From Gemmatimonas phototrophica (GTDB taxonomy: Bacteria > Gemmatimonadota > Gemmatimonadetes > Gemmatimonadales > Gemmatimonadaceae), in assembly GCF_000695095.2 (NCBI RefSeq), contig NZ_CP011454.1, forward strand, positions 2,356,001 to 2,420,000: DNA of 64,000 nt, in the 5' to 3' direction. Of this stretch, positions 14,823 through 24,276 are shown piece after piece. The translations under genes and the position numbers were made by a program. The notes under the pieces are model-generated. The model had not been told where the DNA came from. It made no database searches and was given only the letters and a program-made list of their open reading frames with translations. Position 1 is the stretch's first letter, and every line of letters starts with the position of its first letter.

Positions 14823-17744
14823 TTAGAAAGAGTACTGGATTCGCGTCATGATCATGCGGCCGATCTCCGGCACGCCCGGGAAGGTACGTACACGGTTATC
14901 GAACATGTTGGTCGCGTTCAGCGACCACATGAGTCGCTGGCCGCCGAGGTCAAAGCGCTTGGAAACCTGCGCATCCACCAGGAACTGCTCGGGGACGTTT
15001 TCGTAGCAGAATGTGCCGGCCGGTGCCGGGCTGCAGCGATTGGCACCGCCTGACGCGTTCGCTGCCGCGCCGGTCTGCCCGGCAGCCAGTGCGTACGCCA
15101 CGTTGGTGGCATAAACACCGGAGTTCACCGGATACGCTTCTGCATACCGGCCACGGAGGTCAAAGCCCAGGCCATTGTCGTCGTTCTTGTAGCGCATGCC
15201 GAGCGAGCCACGGGACATCGGGGAGTTCGACATAAGCGGCTGGTTGTTGCCGCCGTCGATGCCCTGAAACACGTTGCGGCTCTGCCAGCTGTAGGCGAGG
15301 TCAAGCGTCACGCGATCGGTAGCACTGACATCTACCGCCATGTCGACGCCACGGACCCAGATCTTGCCGGCTGAGGTGAGGTATGTGGCATAAATCGCAT
15401 TGGCCGCAGACGGCTGGTTGGCAAAGGTGACCACACCGACTGGGAGCGCCGCCACGCTGGGAGTCAGCGCCGTCGCAACGCCGCCCGCCAGTGCCTGAAT
15501 CTGTTGGAGCGACAGTCCCAACGGCTGTGAGGCGAAGAACGCCCCAAGCTGCTGGCCCATGTATCCACCCAACTGCTGCGGGTTCCCGAAGAACACGTTC
15601 GGGGTGGCAACGGCCGCGGAGGTGCCGACGTCGCCACGTTCCTGGCCCCAGCCAGCAATGTCGTAGCGCAACTTGTTGCCAATGATGCCCTTCCACCCGA
15701 TTTCAAACGTGTTGTTGAACGATGCCGCCAGGGGACGGATATCCTGCAGCTGTGCATCGGTGACCGCCGTCGTGGGGGCGGTGATATACGACACGCGCGT
15801 GGCAAGATCGGCGGACGTGGGAGAACGGCTCCCCAGGTACTGCACGGCACCCGTGGCCAGCGCCGTCGCCTGTGCCGCGGTAAAGCCGTTCTGCTGCAGG
15901 GCGGCCGCAATACCCGGGATCAAGCGCGGGGAGAGCGCCTGAATGGCGCCGGGGAATGCGGCAGCGGCCGAAGTACCGGTGAAGTTCCCGCCGTTGGCGT
16001 AGGCCGACTTCATGCACAACGAGCCCAACGCACTGCCGTTGCAGTTGCGCGCGAACTGGAACCCTTCCTTTGGCGGATTGCCGCGCGCCCGGATATCGAA
16101 TCCGGAACCGCCCACATTGGGCGACTGAATGAGATCGAGGAAAAAGGAGAAATTGGCGGGCGTCGAGAAGGCCCGGTTGTACGTGAACCGAATATTCTGA
16201 TTTTCCGCCGGCTTGAGAATGATGGCGGCCCGGGGCGAGAAGAACTGGCCCTTGATGACATTGTTCCCGTCACCACGCGCCGCCAGTAACACCTCGAGGT
16301 ACTTGTTCGGACGCGTCGTGGACTGCACATACGCCCCGTACTCGGTGACGTTGTCCACGTCCTCATTCACGCCGTTGATCGTGTTTCCCGTCTGCGGGTT
16401 CGTCCAGATGTAATCGACGCCGTAGGTGAACGTCTGCTTCTTGCCCATATCGAACCCGTGCTGAACCTGACCAGCCGCCACTCGCGACTTGTCAACGATG
16501 GGCTGGCCCGAACGCAGCAGGTATGTGCCACTGGCATCCTGCGCATCGTCATTGCCGGCGTTGCTGCTGTTCAGGAAGGCCTGGGCAAAGAACTTGTTCC
16601 AGCGGAAACGCTGCTGGACGCTGAGATACGTCCAATTCTTGATCTGCGCCGATCCATTGGCGCCCGTGAGTTCGATGCCGCTACCGACCTTCGTGTAGCC
16701 CACCGTCGTAATGGCTTCGGTATTCACCGTGGGCCGAACATCGACACGCGCTTCGCCGGTGAAGCGCTGGAGATCAAAGTCACGCTGATTGGCCAGCCCG
16801 CGGCGCGCTGCGGGAACGTTGCTCGTGCTCGGGAACAGCGTGGGCTCACTGCGATCGTTGTACTCCCAATCGCGCCCCTGCATGTATTCGCCGGAGAGCT
16901 TGAAGGCCACGTTCTCATTGAGTTTCTGCGCCGTCCGCACACCGGTACGGATCACCGAACGCTCGCCGCCGTCCACGCTGATCGTCGTCCCCTGTGAATT
17001 GAAGGGCGACTTCGTGATGACGTGCAGCACACCGTTGGAGCTGTTCGGACCGTACAGCGCGGACGCCGGCCCGAGCAGCACCTCCATGCGATCGATGTCT
17101 TCGTTGGTGCCCGTAAACAGGAAGGGTACGTTCACGCGCAACGACGGCACGCCGGCAAAGCGGTAGTCCTGCAGCATGAGCATGGACCCGCTGAACGCAT
17201 TGTTGAAACCACGGGCCACCACGTTGGCCTGCGCAATACCGCCCCGATTGATATCGACACCAGGCGTGGTACGCAGGTGATCGGTAACCGTGACGGCGGG
17301 CGTGGACTCGATCCGCTCACTGGAGATCACCGAGATCGACGCCGGTGCATCGAGCGCCTTTTCCGGCCGGGCGCGGCTGGCCGTCACCACGGTTTGTGAG
17401 AGGGTGGATACGGCTTGATTCAACGCAAAATTGACCACCTGACCGGGACGGACATTCTGGACGGCCTTGCTTTCGTAACCGATCAGCCGCGCCGTTACCG
17501 TGTACGAGGCGTTGGCAAGTCCGACCACGCGGAAACTGCCGTCCGGCCCGGTGATCCCGCCATATGCCTGTCCGCCCGCGGCCTGGGCCTTCACGCCAAC
17601 ATTTTCGATTGGCCGCCCGGTCGAGGCATCGGTCACCTTGCCGGTGATCGAGCCCGACTGCGCGTCAAGCTGCGCGGCGGCCACGGGCACTATGCCCAGC
17701 GCCAGCACGGCAGACGCGATTACACGACGGAAAAACAGGGACAT
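14823..17744 (-). CDS. TonB-dependent receptor with N-terminal carboxypeptidase-regulatory-like domain
   Basis: 973 residues from ATG 17744, with GAGG 8 nt upstream. The signal peptide is FRRVIASAVLALGIVPVAAAQ. Next comes a CarboxypepD_reg-like beta-sandwich (about residues 30-115: GSITGKVTDASTGRPIENVGVKAQ). The plug follows (VVTASRARPEKALDAPASISVISSERI to YGPNSSNGVLHVITKSP), then a 22-strand-type barrel ending in a terminal Phe (RIQYSF). It is an outer-membrane active transporter with unknown substrate. The N-terminal domain is typical of SusC-like and peptide/protein-sensing receptors, but no SusD partner is adjacent. It is a single-gene unit with its own terminator. No B12 or other known riboswitch is visible upstream. 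Confidence 0.93.
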   Translation of the reverse strand: MSLFFRRVIASAVLALGIVPVAAAQLDAQSGSITGKVTDASTGRPIENVGVKAQAAGGQAYGGITGPDGSFRVVGLANASYTVTARLIGYESKAVQNVRPGQVVNFALNQAVSTLSQTVVTASRARPEKALDAPASISVISSERIESTPAVTVTDHLRTTPGVDINRGGIAQANVVARGFNNAFSGSMLMLQDYRFAGVPSLRVNVPFLFTGTNEDIDRMEVLLGPASALYGPNSSNGVLHVITKSPFNSQGTTISVDGGERSVIRTGVRTAQKLNENVAFKLSGEYMQGRDWEYNDRSEPTLFPSTSNVPAARRGLANQRDFDLQRFTGEARVDVRPTVNTEAITTVGYTKVGSGIELTGANGSAQIKNWTYLSVQQRFRWNKFFAQAFLNSSNAGNDDAQDASGTYLLRSGQPIVDKSRVAAGQVQHGFDMGKKQTFTYGVDYIWTNPQTGNTINGVNEDVDNVTEYGAYVQSTTRPNKYLEVLLAARGDGNNVIKGQFFSPRAAIILKPAENQNIRFTYNRAFSTPANFSFFLDLIQSPNVGGSGFDIRARGNPPKEGFQFARNCNGSALGSLCMKSAYANGGNFTGTSAAAAFPGAIQALSPRLIPGIAAALQQNGFTAAQATALATGAVQYLGSRSPTSADLATRVSYITAPTTAVTDAQLQDIRPLAASFNNTFEIGWKGIIGNKLRYDIAGWGQERGDVGTSAAVATPNVFFGNPQQLGGYMGQQLGAFFASQPLGLSLQQIQALAGGVATALTPSVAALPVGVVTFANQPSAANAIYATYLTSAGKIWVRGVDMAVDVSATDRVTLDLAYSWQSRNVFQGIDGGNNQPLMSNSPMSRGSLGMRYKNDDNGLGFDLRGRYAEAYPVNSGVYATNVAYALAAGQTGAAANASGGANRCSPAPAGTFCYENVPEQFLVDAQVSKRFDLGGQRLMWSLNATNMFDNRVRTFPGVPEIGRMIMTRIQYSF

Positions 17745-17861
17745 CACACACCTCGTGTGGGAGGGAAAAACTTCGAGGTTCGGCGGGGCGACGATGATTC
17801 GCCGCCACTGAGGTAGGAATCCGCTCATCCGGTACGCCGGTGGGATATGCGGAATGTCCCT

Positions 17862-17940
17862 ACGTTGGCGGAGTGAGCCTTACTCGTCAATACACAAACG
17901 AGACAAAGCGGCGTTAAAGCAACCAGAAACGTTGGCGGAG
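17862..17940. repeat. Two 12-bp direct repeats flanking the receptor promoter
   Basis: ACGTTGGCGGAG occurs at 17862-17873 and again at 17929-17940, 67 bp apart centre to centre. One copy lies just upstream of the predicted -35 and the other just downstream of the predicted start, as for a two-site operator. Confidence 0.5.
17889..17917 (-). promoter_or_regulatory. Candidate promoter of the TonB-dependent receptor gene
   Basis: On the minus strand TTAACG (17917-17912), 17-bp spacer, TGTATT (17894-17889). The leader to the ATG would be about 140 nt. The elements are moderate matches only. Confidence 0.3.
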
Positions 17941-18003
17941 GACTCCTGAGCACGGGGCCAGTCGAATACTTGCCATGCCCAGCGTTTCGACGCCGCGCCG
18001 AGT

Positions 18004-20346
18004 TTACGCCTCGCCGCAGATGCGGTCCAGATCCTGCACCCCGACGAGCACATCCCGTGGACGGGCCGCACCTTCCGAAGGCGCCAGCACCCCCGCAGCT
18101 TCGAGTTGATCGATAATGCGTGCCGCCCGGCCGTAGCCAATCTTCAGTCGGCGCTGCAACAGCGAGGTCGATCCCTGACGGTGCTGGATCACCACTTCCG
18201 CCGCCTCCCGGAATCGGGCGTCGCGATCATCGGACCCGGTGGCGTCATCGTCGTCGTCGCCGGCCGCTTTCGCCTCCTGCGCCCGGACCGTTTCCAGAAT
18301 GTCAGGTTCCGAATAACCGGGACCGCCAGCCGCATCCGCCTCCAGGCGAGCCCGCGCGTCGTCATACCATCGCAGCAACTTTTCCGTATCCTCGCTGGAC
18401 AGATACGCGCCCTGCAAACGCGAGGGCTCCGATTTCCCAGGCGGAATGAACAGCATGTCGCCGTTGCCCAACAGCGCTTCGGCCCCGGCACCGTCGATGA
18501 TGGTCCGGCTGTCCACCTGCGAGGCGACCCGAAAGGCAATCCGGCACGGGAAGTTCGCCTTGATGAGCCCTGTGATCACGTTCACGCTGGGACGCTGGGT
18601 GGCCAGAATGAGGTGAATGCCGATAGCACGCGCCTTCTGTGCCAGCATGGCGATCGGCGTCTCTACCTCGCCTTGCACCGTCATCATCAGGTCGGCCATT
18701 TCATCAATCACCACCACGATATACGGCAGAATCCCGGCGGTGTACGTCCGATCTTCAAAGGCCACATCGGGACTGCGGGGCTTGAGCACTGGCCCCCCCT
18801 CGCCAACCGCGTGCTGCGCGACGCGCTTGTTGAACTCCTGCAGGTTCCGGCAGCCGTTGGCTTCAAGCAGCCGGTAGCGATCCTGCATCTCCATCACGGC
18901 CCACTTGAGTACCGCCGCGGCGTCACGGTTATCAGTAATGACCTTGTGCCGGAGATGCGGCAGCGTGTTGTACACGCTGAGTTCCACCATCTTCGGATCG
19001 ACCATCAGAAAACGCAGTGTCCGCGGCGTGTGCCGATAGACCAGACTGGTGATGATCGTATTCACGCACACGGATTTGCCGGACCCGGTCGCACCGGCAA
19101 TCAGCAGGTGCGGCATTTTGGCGAGATCAGCCAGCACCGGCCGCCCCTCCAGATCCTTCCCGAGCGCGATCGGCAGCGCCGCGCGCGCCGAGCGAAACTC
19201 CGCCGCCTCCAGCACCTCGCGTAGCACGACCATTTCCGGCGTGGGGTTTGGTACTTCCACGCCCACCGCGCCACGACCGGGAATTGGCGCGACGATGCGA
19301 ATGCTCGGCGCACGCATCGCCAGCGCCAGGTCATCGGCCAACGCGGCAATTTGCCGTACCTTGATGCCGGCCGCCGGTTCAATTTCGAACTGTGTCACCG
19401 TCGGACCGGTCGTCCGCCCAACCAGTTCACCGTCCACCTTGAAGGTGCGCAAGGTGTTCATGAGCTTTTCACCGGCCAGATCGAGTTCGCGCTTCCCCTG
19501 ATCCGCATTGCGCACAGGGGCTGCCGTGAGCAGTTCCGTGGGCGGCAGGTCCTCGCTGAATGCCGCCGGTTCCGCCTGCTGGTCGAGCGCAGCCTCCACC
19601 GACTCTTCGCGCGAGTCCTTCCCCTTCCGGCCCTTGCGGTCGGCTACGCCGTCACGCGCTGGCTCGGCCGGCGCGTCTTCCACCACCACATCCTTGTTGC
19701 GCGAGCGGGTCGGCGACGTACTCAGCACATCGCGCGCCAAAGCGGGGTCGATCGCCGGCATCTCTTCCGGGTCCGGAGCCAGCCGCTCTGCGAGCGTCGG
19801 CGTCCACGCGGGCCCCGCCGCCTTCTCTGCCCCCGACGTCCCCGGACCAACCAGCAACCGAATGGGGTTCCACCGCAGCGTCGCGACAGTCAGGGCACTG
19901 GTGGCAAGGACAAAGGCGATCCACGCACCGGCCGTCCCCAGCCCTTTTCGCAGATAGAAGGCCGCAAAGCTACCCCACAAGCCTGCGCCATCAGAAGCGG
20001 CCGGTTCACCACCCAGAGCCAATCCAATGGCCACGGGCACCAACATGACCGTCCCGGCAAAGAGGAGCGTCCAATCGGAGGCATCATCCGCCCGCCGAAT
20101 GCGCCCGAACATGGCCAGCGCCACCACAAGACACCCAAGAGCAATGAGCACCATGCCGGGGATGCCAACGGCAGAGACGAGGATACAGCGTGCGATGGTC
20201 CCGGCCGGCCCGAACGGTCCAACGGCATCTCCGCAGGACACACTGCTGGACGGCGTCCGCTGAAACATCAGTGCGCCCACCAGGAACACCGACAACAGAC
20301 TGAGACCAATGGCCCCCAGTTCGCGTCGCAGCAGCTGTTTTTCCAT
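18004..20346 (-). CDS. ftsK: DNA translocase FtsK/SpoIIIE
   Basis: 780 residues. Four hydrophobic segments lie in the first 160 residues (LGAIGLSLLSVFLVGALMF, AVGIPGMVLIALGCLVVALAMF, LLFAGTVMLVPVAIGLAL, GAWIAFVLATSALTVATL). A charged linker spans about 165-285. The motor follows, with Walker A GATGSGKS (418-425), Walker B IVVVIDEMADLMM and ATQRPSVNVITGLIKANFP. A C-terminal winged-helix gamma domain (about 715-775, HRQGSTSLLQRRLKIGYGRAARIIDQLEAAG) reads polar motifs. It pumps chromosomal DNA through the septum. It is last in a long operon, 21 nt after comB. Confidence 0.97.
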   Translation of the reverse strand: MEKQLLRRELGAIGLSLLSVFLVGALMFQRTPSSSVSCGDAVGPFGPAGTIARCILVSAVGIPGMVLIALGCLVVALAMFGRIRRADDASDWTLLFAGTVMLVPVAIGLALGGEPAASDGAGLWGSFAAFYLRKGLGTAGAWIAFVLATSALTVATLRWNPIRLLVGPGTSGAEKAAGPAWTPTLAERLAPDPEEMPAIDPALARDVLSTSPTRSRNKDVVVEDAPAEPARDGVADRKGRKGKDSREESVEAALDQQAEPAAFSEDLPPTELLTAAPVRNADQGKRELDLAGEKLMNTLRTFKVDGELVGRTTGPTVTQFEIEPAAGIKVRQIAALADDLALAMRAPSIRIVAPIPGRGAVGVEVPNPTPEMVVLREVLEAAEFRSARAALPIALGKDLEGRPVLADLAKMPHLLIAGATGSGKSVCVNTIITSLVYRHTPRTLRFLMVDPKMVELSVYNTLPHLRHKVITDNRDAAAVLKWAVMEMQDRYRLLEANGCRNLQEFNKRVAQHAVGEGGPVLKPRSPDVAFEDRTYTAGILPYIVVVIDEMADLMMTVQGEVETPIAMLAQKARAIGIHLILATQRPSVNVITGLIKANFPCRIAFRVASQVDSRTIIDGAGAEALLGNGDMLFIPPGKSEPSRLQGAYLSSEDTEKLLRWYDDARARLEADAAGGPGYSEPDILETVRAQEAKAAGDDDDDATGSDDRDARFREAAEVVIQHRQGSTSLLQRRLKIGYGRAARIIDQLEAAGVLAPSEGAARPRDVLVGVQDLDRICGEA

Positions 20347-20367
20347 GCCTCCTCCGGACGCCGACCG

Positions 20368-21114
20368 CTAGCGCGACGCCGTCACGCCGGCCAACTGCAG
20401 TTGCCGGTCATGGTAGCGCACCGCGACATCAAAACGGTCCAGCGATAAGCACGCCTGTACATCCGCTTCAAATCCGTTCGCGGCGAGCGAGCGGGCATGG
20501 GCGGCCTCAAATGCAACACTCGCGATTCCACCCACAAAGGGACGCTCGACGGCCTCGGCCACGCGCGCGCCATCACCACGCACCACATCGTGCCGACCCT
20601 CGGCAATGCCGCGCACCAGACGACCCGCGCACACCACATCTTCCAGCGCGAGATGTCGTTCATGACCGGCACACACCACCGTTACGTCGGCGCCGTCATT
20701 CAACGCCTCACGTACGGCCGCCACCGTCGCGGCCGCATTGACGAATGCCGCGAAAAAACAGCTGCGCGCGCCCTGCGCCGACGTCAGCGCGGCTGTGCCG
20801 TTGGTGGTGCTGTACAGGATGGTTCGGCCCGAGACCGCTTCGGCCGTGTACTCCAACGGCGAGTTCCCGAGGTCAAAGCTCTCAGGCCGAACCATGCGCC
20901 GCTCGCCCGCCAGTTGCACTTCCCCGCGGGCATACGCCTTGGCCCGCATGACGGTTTCTTCGATCGTCTCGAACGGAATCACGGCGCGGGCGCCGTTAGC
21001 CAACGCCGTCGCCACCGTGGTGGCGGCGCGCAGGACATCGATCACCACCACCACGCGATCGGCCACATCGGCGGGCGCCACGGGGGCCTCGCCGAGCAGC
21101 ACGTCGATTCGCAC
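20368..21114 (-). CDS. comB: Probable 2-phosphosulfolactate phosphatase (ComB family)
   Basis: 248 residues. It has ComB-family motifs VVVIDVLRAATTVATAL near the N-terminus, ESFDLGNSPLEYT, and LYSTTNGTAAL, followed by VVCAGHERHLALEDVVCAG. In methanogens ComB makes sulfolactate for coenzyme M. Bacterial members occur without coenzyme M synthesis and their substrate is often unknown, so the family name should not be read as proof of activity. The GTG start overlaps the accC stop by one base (TAGTG). Confidence 0.82.
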   Translation of the reverse strand: MRIDVLLGEAPVAPADVADRVVVVIDVLRAATTVATALANGARAVIPFETIEETVMRAKAYARGEVQLAGERRMVRPESFDLGNSPLEYTAEAVSGRTILYSTTNGTAALTSAQGARSCFFAAFVNAAATVAAVREALNDGADVTVVCAGHERHLALEDVVCAGRLVRGIAEGRHDVVRGDGARVAEAVERPFVGGIASVAFEAAHARSLAANGFEADVQACLSLDRFDVAVRYHDRQLQLAGVTASR

Positions 21115-22472
21115 TAAGACGGGTCCCTGAGGAGGTCCGCGCCTTCAAACTCGAGCCACTTGGTGTGCACTTTACCCGCCTGGAAGCCGGGGTGTTGCAT
21201 CACGCGGGCCAGAAACGGCATGGTGGTCTTCACCCCCTCCACCACAAAACTCTCCAAGGCAATCTGCATGCGCTTGAGGGCTTCCTCGCGCGTGTTTCCC
21301 TGCACGATGAGCTTGGCAATCATCGAGTCATAATACGGTGGCACGGTGTATCCCGCATACGCATGCGTATCAATGCGCACTCCCGGACCGCCGGGCTGAT
21401 GAAACACTTCAAGCTTGCCGGGCGACGGCTGGAAATTCCGCGACGGATCTTCGGCGTTCACGCGGCACTCGATGACGTGGCCACGGAACGGCGGCACTTC
21501 CTTCACCGACAACGGCAAGCCGGCCGCCACGCGGATCTGTTCCTTCACCAGATCCACCCCGGTCAGCATCTCGGTGACCGGATGCTCCACTTGAATGCGG
21601 GTGTTCATCTCCATGAAGTAAAATGAGCCGTCTTCGTCGAGGAGCATTTCAATGGTGCCCGCGCCAACGTAGTTGATGGCCTTGGCCCCACGTGTTGCCG
21701 CTTCCCCCATGCGCTCCCGCAGCTCGGGCGTCATCACCGGGCACGGTGCTTCTTCGATCAGCTTTTGATGCCGACGCTGAACAGAACAATCGCGCTCGCC
21801 GAGGTGAATGACATTGCCGTGCATGTCCCCCATGACCTGAAACTCCACGTGACGGGGACGTTCAAGGAACTTCTCCACGTACACGTCGCCGTTGCCGAAG
21901 GCCGAGAGCGCTTCGGAACGGGCCAGTTGGAAGGAGCGCAGGAAATCATCGGGGTCGCGGGCCACGCGCATCCCCTTGCCGCCGCCACCAGCCGCCGCCT
22001 TGATGATGACCGGAAAACCGATACCACGGGCGAACTCGAGCGCCTCCTCCGGATCTTCCACCGGTCCCGGGGACCCTGGCACGATGGGGACCCCGACCTC
22101 CTGCATTGCCCGCCGGGCCGACGCTTTGTCGCCCATCACGCGGATTTGCTCGGGGGTCGGGCCGATGAACGTGATGCCCGAGGCACGACACGTTTCCGCA
22201 AACTCGGCGTTTTCGGCCAGAAACCCATAGCCCGGGTGGATCGCATCCGCCCCGGTAATTTCCGCGGCCGCAATGAGCCGCGGGATCTTCAGATATGATT
22301 CACGACCCGAGGGGGGCCCAATGCACACGTCATCGTCGGCGTACCGGACATGGAGCGACTCACGGTCAGCTTCCGAGTACACGGCGACCGTCTGGATATC
22401 CAGCTCACGGCAGGCGCGAATTACGCGGAGGGCGATTTCCCCGCGGTTGGCGATGAGGACCTTTTTGAACAT
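21114..22472 (-). CDS. accC: Acetyl-CoA carboxylase, biotin carboxylase subunit
   Basis: 452 residues. ATP-grasp enzyme: [21 protein letters not shown], the glycine-rich ATP loop [38 protein letters not shown], the metal-binding [14 protein letters not shown], and the C-terminal [16 protein letters not shown]. It carboxylates the biotin on AccB using bicarbonate and ATP, the first half of malonyl-CoA synthesis. AGGGG sits immediately before the ATG. accB is in the same operon but separated by pilT; the carboxyltransferase genes accA and accD are not in the window. Confidence 0.97.
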   Translation of the reverse strand: MFKKVLIANRGEIALRVIRACRELDIQTVAVYSEADRESLHVRYADDDVCIGPPSGRESYLKIPRLIAAAEITGADAIHPGYGFLAENAEFAETCRASGITFIGPTPEQIRVMGDKASARRAMQEVGVPIVPGSPGPVEDPEEALEFARGIGFPVIIKAAAGGGGKGMRVARDPDDFLRSFQLARSEALSAFGNGDVYVEKFLERPRHVEFQVMGDMHGNVIHLGERDCSVQRRHQKLIEEAPCPVMTPELRERMGEAATRGAKAINYVGAGTIEMLLDEDGSFYFMEMNTRIQVEHPVTEMLTGVDLVKEQIRVAAGLPLSVKEVPPFRGHVIECRVNAEDPSRNFQPSPGKLEVFHQPGGPGVRIDTHAYAGYTVPPYYDSMIAKLIVQGNTREEALKRMQIALESFVVEGVKTTMPFLARVMQHPGFQAGKVHTKWLEFEGADLLRDPS

Positions 22473-22532
22473 CCCCTATGGTGGCGAGGTAACGCGCTTG
22501 CCGCCAGCCCTTTACACCGCCCGGTTACCGCT

Positions 22533-23711
22533 TCAGCCGGCGCTGCTGCCCGGCTTGAAGCCCGAAAATGAGGTGTCGCTCGCCCCGTCCACCCCCTGCA
22601 CCCGCAGCGCAAACTCGGCCGGGTTGGTGGCATTGAACAGCGCATTCTCGTAGGAGATCACGCCACGCGAGTACCAGTTCATGAGGGACTGGTCGAAGCT
22701 CTGCATCCCGTACGCGACGCTGCCTTCCTTGATCAGGTCGGGGATATTCAGCGCCGAAGACAGGTCGCGGATCTGGTCGCGGACGGCTTCCGTATTCACC
22801 AGAATTTCACAGGCCGGGACGCGGCCGGGCTGATCGGCGCGCGGTACCAGTCGCAGTGAGACCACCGCCGACAACGCATTGGCCAGTGCGAAACGCACCT
22901 CGTTCTGCTGGTGCGGCGGGTAGAACGACAACACCCGATTGATCGTCAGGGTCGCGTCCGTGGTGTGCAGCGTGGAAAAGACCAGGTGACCGGTGCCGGC
23001 GGCCTTGAGTGCCACCTCCAGCGTCTCAAGGTCACGGATTTCACCGATCATGATGACATCCGGGTCCTGCCGGAGCACCCGACGCAACGCCTGCGAGAAG
23101 GAGGAGGTGTCGGTACCGACTTCACGCTGGTTGATGTGACACTTCACATCACGGTGCACAAATTCAATGGGATCTTCAATGGTGATGATATTCGCGTTGC
23201 GGCGCTCATTGATGTACTGAATCATGGCCGCGAGCGCCGTGCTCTTCCCGGAGCCCGTCACGCCTGTCACCAGCACCAGTCCACGCGGCTTGAGCGAGAT
23301 GTGCTCGAGGACCGAGGGCAGATTGAGGTCGCGAATACTGGACGCCGCGTGCGCGATGGCGCGCATGGCGAACGCCACGGTGCCCTTCTGCTGGTAGACG
23401 TTGACGCGGAAGCGACCGATGCCTGGCACATTGATGGCGAAGTCTGATTCGCGCATCTCCACGAACTCGCGCAATTGCGCTGGCGGAAGCAGATGTTCCG
23501 CCAGCGCTCGCAATTCCTCGGGCCGCATGGGCGGCATTTCGAGGGGAACGAGGTCTCCGTGCAATCGCAGCGTGGGAGGACGGCCGACCTTGAGATGCAG
23601 GTCGGACGCCCCTTCTCGCACCATACGCTGGAGCGCAGCCTTGAGGTCAAGGCCTGTCGCCGGTGTCGCACTGGGGGCGGCGCCAGTCGCGGCGCCGGAG
23701 ACCATCGTCAT
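22533..23711 (-). CDS. pilT: Type IV pilus retraction ATPase PilT
   Basis: 392 residues. An N-terminal PAS-like fold (MVREGASDLHLKVGRPPTLRLHGDLVPLE) precedes a RecA-like motor: Walker A GVTGSGKST (residues 150-158), the Asp box IITIEDPIEFVH, Walker B RQDPDVIMIGEIRD, and the His box FSTLHTTDATLTINR. A C-terminal AIRNLIRE-type region is represented by IPDLIKEGSVAYGMQSFDQSL. It drives pilus retraction and twitching. No other pil gene is in the window. It lies 11 nt after accB and 60 nt before accC, an unusual insertion into the acc genes. Confidence 0.95.
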   Translation of the reverse strand: MTMVSGAATGAAPSATPATGLDLKAALQRMVREGASDLHLKVGRPPTLRLHGDLVPLEMPPMRPEELRALAEHLLPPAQLREFVEMRESDFAINVPGIGRFRVNVYQQKGTVAFAMRAIAHAASSIRDLNLPSVLEHISLKPRGLVLVTGVTGSGKSTALAAMIQYINERRNANIITIEDPIEFVHRDVKCHINQREVGTDTSSFSQALRRVLRQDPDVIMIGEIRDLETLEVALKAAGTGHLVFSTLHTTDATLTINRVLSFYPPHQQNEVRFALANALSAVVSLRLVPRADQPGRVPACEILVNTEAVRDQIRDLSSALNIPDLIKEGSVAYGMQSFDQSLMNWYSRGVISYENALFNATNPAEFALRVQGVDGASDTSFSGFKPGSSAG

Positions 23712-23722
23712 GTCGTCATGTC

Positions 23723-24223
23723 TCAGCCGGTTGGATCAATGCGGTAGAGGACTTGGCCGTATTCCACCGGATGCGCGTCGGAGACACTGATCTCACGGAC
23801 GACCCCGTCGAACTCCGACTCTAGCTCGTTCATGATCTTCATCGCTTCGATGATGCAGACGATCTGGCCCTTGCTGATACGATCGCCGACCGACACGTAC
23901 GGCTTCGCACCCGGCTCTGGCGCCGTGTAGAACGTCCCCACCATGGGCGACTTGATCTCGAGGGCCGCAGACTTCGGTGCCTCGGCTTTCGGCACCACCG
24001 TCCCCCCCTCCTCTGCAGGACGCGCTGCCGGCGCGGCAGGCAACACGGCTGGTGCGGGCATGGGCATGGCAGCCGGCATGGCCTGCGCTACGGTTACGCC
24101 GCGCTGCTGCGGACTCTTCGAGATACGGAGCTTCATCCCCTTGTCGGAGGAGATCTCAATGGAATCCACGGTGGAGCCGTCGAGCATCTCGATCAGCTTC
24201 TTCACGTAGCGCAGGTCGATCAT
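23723..24223 (-). CDS. accB: Biotin carboxyl carrier protein of acetyl-CoA carboxylase
   Basis: 166 residues from ATG 24223; the open frame continues upstream to 24520 but only as low-quality sequence. The N-terminal IDLRYVKKLIEMLDGSTVDSIEISSDKGMKLRISK is typical of AccB. A Pro/Ala-rich linker (about 46-82) follows, then the biotinyl domain with IEAMKIMNE and the biotinylated lysine at about residue 129. Its C-terminus VEYGQVLYRIDP completes the hammerhead fold. It carries carboxybiotin between AccC and the carboxyltransferase. It follows pepQ by 53 nt. Confidence 0.96.
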   Translation of the reverse strand: MIDLRYVKKLIEMLDGSTVDSIEISSDKGMKLRISKSPQQRGVTVAQAMPAAMPMPAPAVLPAAPAARPAEEGGTVVPKAEAPKSAALEIKSPMVGTFYTAPEPGAKPYVSVGDRISKGQIVCIIEAMKIMNELESEFDGVVREISVSDAHPVEYGQVLYRIDPTG

Positions 24224-24276
24224 GGCGGGAAAGGCTGGGGAATGCGCGGCAACCCAAAGGGCCGACAGCGCAGAGA

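Noticed and set aside
17745-18003. Possible cobalamin riboswitch upstream of the TonB-dependent receptor
   Set aside because: No B12-box-like sequence or expected multi-stem core could be found in the 260 nt; only the 12-bp direct repeats stand out.
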